From NCBI RefSeq assembly GCF_011386835.1, contig NC_088797.1, positions 63,699,587 through 63,763,586 of the forward strand: DNA of 64,000 bases, written 5' to 3'. This stretch comes from Chrysemys picta bellii (Eukaryota; Chordata; Testudines; Emydidae). Below the pieces are notes generated by a model that worked only from the letters and a program-made list of their open reading frames with translations, did not search any database and was not told the DNA's origin. The position numbers and the translations under genes are program-made. Shown here piece after piece: positions 63,674 to 64,000 of this stretch (positions are counted from its first letter, which is position 1; each line of letters begins with the position of its first letter).

Positions 63674-64000
63674 GGCCTGGTCTACACTACGACTTTAATT
63701 CGGATTTATCAGCTTTAATTCGAATTAACCCTGTAACCGTCCACACAACGACGCTAGTTAATTCGATGTAAAGGGCCCTTTAAATCGATTTCTGTACTCC
63801 ACCCCAACGAGCGGAGTAGTGCCAAAATCGATTTTAACAATTCGAATTAGGGTTAGTGTGGCCGCAATTCGATGGTATTGGCCTCCGGGAGCTATCCCAC
63901 AGTGCATCATTGTGACCGCTCTGGACAGCAATCTAAACTCGGATGCACTGGCCAGGTAGACAGGAAAAGCCCCGCGAACATTTGAATTCCATTTCCTGTT
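63674..64000 (+). mobile_element. PIF/Harbinger transposon, copy 3, start only
   Basis: Begins GGCCTGGTCTACACTACGAC and continues through GGCCTCCGGGAGCTATCCCA, CAGTGCATCATTGTGACCGC and GATGCACTGGCCAGGTAGAC. These match the SANT-side ends of copies 1 and 2. The element runs off the window just before the SANT gene start. The flank CTT precedes it. Terminal TTTAATTCGGATTTATC differs from copies 1 and 2, so this is a third subfamily. Confidence 0.88.

Noticed and set aside
1..64000. CRISPR arrays, operons, phage or bacterial genes
   Set aside because: No evenly spaced identical repeats, no dense coding; all signals are those of vertebrate intergenic DNA.

Overview
This looks like nuclear DNA of a cryptodiran (hidden-necked) turtle. 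The main evidence is three copies of the tRNA-derived SINE typical of that group (5.3, 7.4 and 59.4 kb), many 3' ends of CR1 LINEs, abundant PIF/Harbinger elements and MITEs, short Penelope-derived insertions, hAT MITEs and old MIR/CORE-SINEs. There is no operon-like gene packing and no CRISPR array, and I recognise no complete host gene. The window is a gene-poor, repeat-rich stretch whose only substantial reading frames belong to transposable elements.

Layout. 0-18 kb: AT-rich single-copy DNA with MITEs, SINEs, CR1 pieces and a Penelope-derived insertion. It also holds one orphan CpG island (about 6.54-6.95 kb), a likely promoter of an unidentified transcript, and a 1.2 kb foldback DNA transposon carrying a nested hAT MITE. 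18.4-22.6 kb: Harbinger copy 1, a 4.2 kb element with an intact 431-residue DDE transposase and a broken Myb/SANT-like partner gene. 24-29 kb: CR1 fragments, one with a rearranged inverted junction, a C-rich repeat, a CA/TG tract, a candidate host terminal exon (28.4 kb) and a 177 bp hAT MITE with perfect target duplication. 29.3-34.2 kb: Harbinger copy 2, inverted relative to copy 1. Its SANT-domain exon is open, but its transposase is frameshifted, lacks the first catalytic Asp and is split by an 813 bp solo LTR. 35-41 kb: hAT debris, a GC-rich minisatellite, a decayed Ty3/gypsy integrase and an antisense ERV LTR. 41-53 kb: mostly single-copy DNA with a second hammerhead-bearing Penelope-derived insertion (45.5 kb) and a 1 kb Tigger-like element. 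53.1-56.4 kb: a full-length but frameshifted hAT element with perfect 8 bp target duplications. 56.7-64 kb: CR1, LTR-like pieces, a triple-hairpin MITE, another LTR and the start of Harbinger copy 3, cut by the window edge.

The most interesting signal is in the two long Harbinger copies. Both carry, besides transposase and SANT genes, a third conserved reading frame of about 96-130 codons. It lies antisense inside the intron of the SANT gene, on the transposase strand. The two copies match at 76 of 96 aligned residues without a gap. I do not recognise this protein, and as far as I know Harbinger elements are normally described with two genes. All boundaries and target duplications were read by eye; family names rest on motif recognition, not on a database search.
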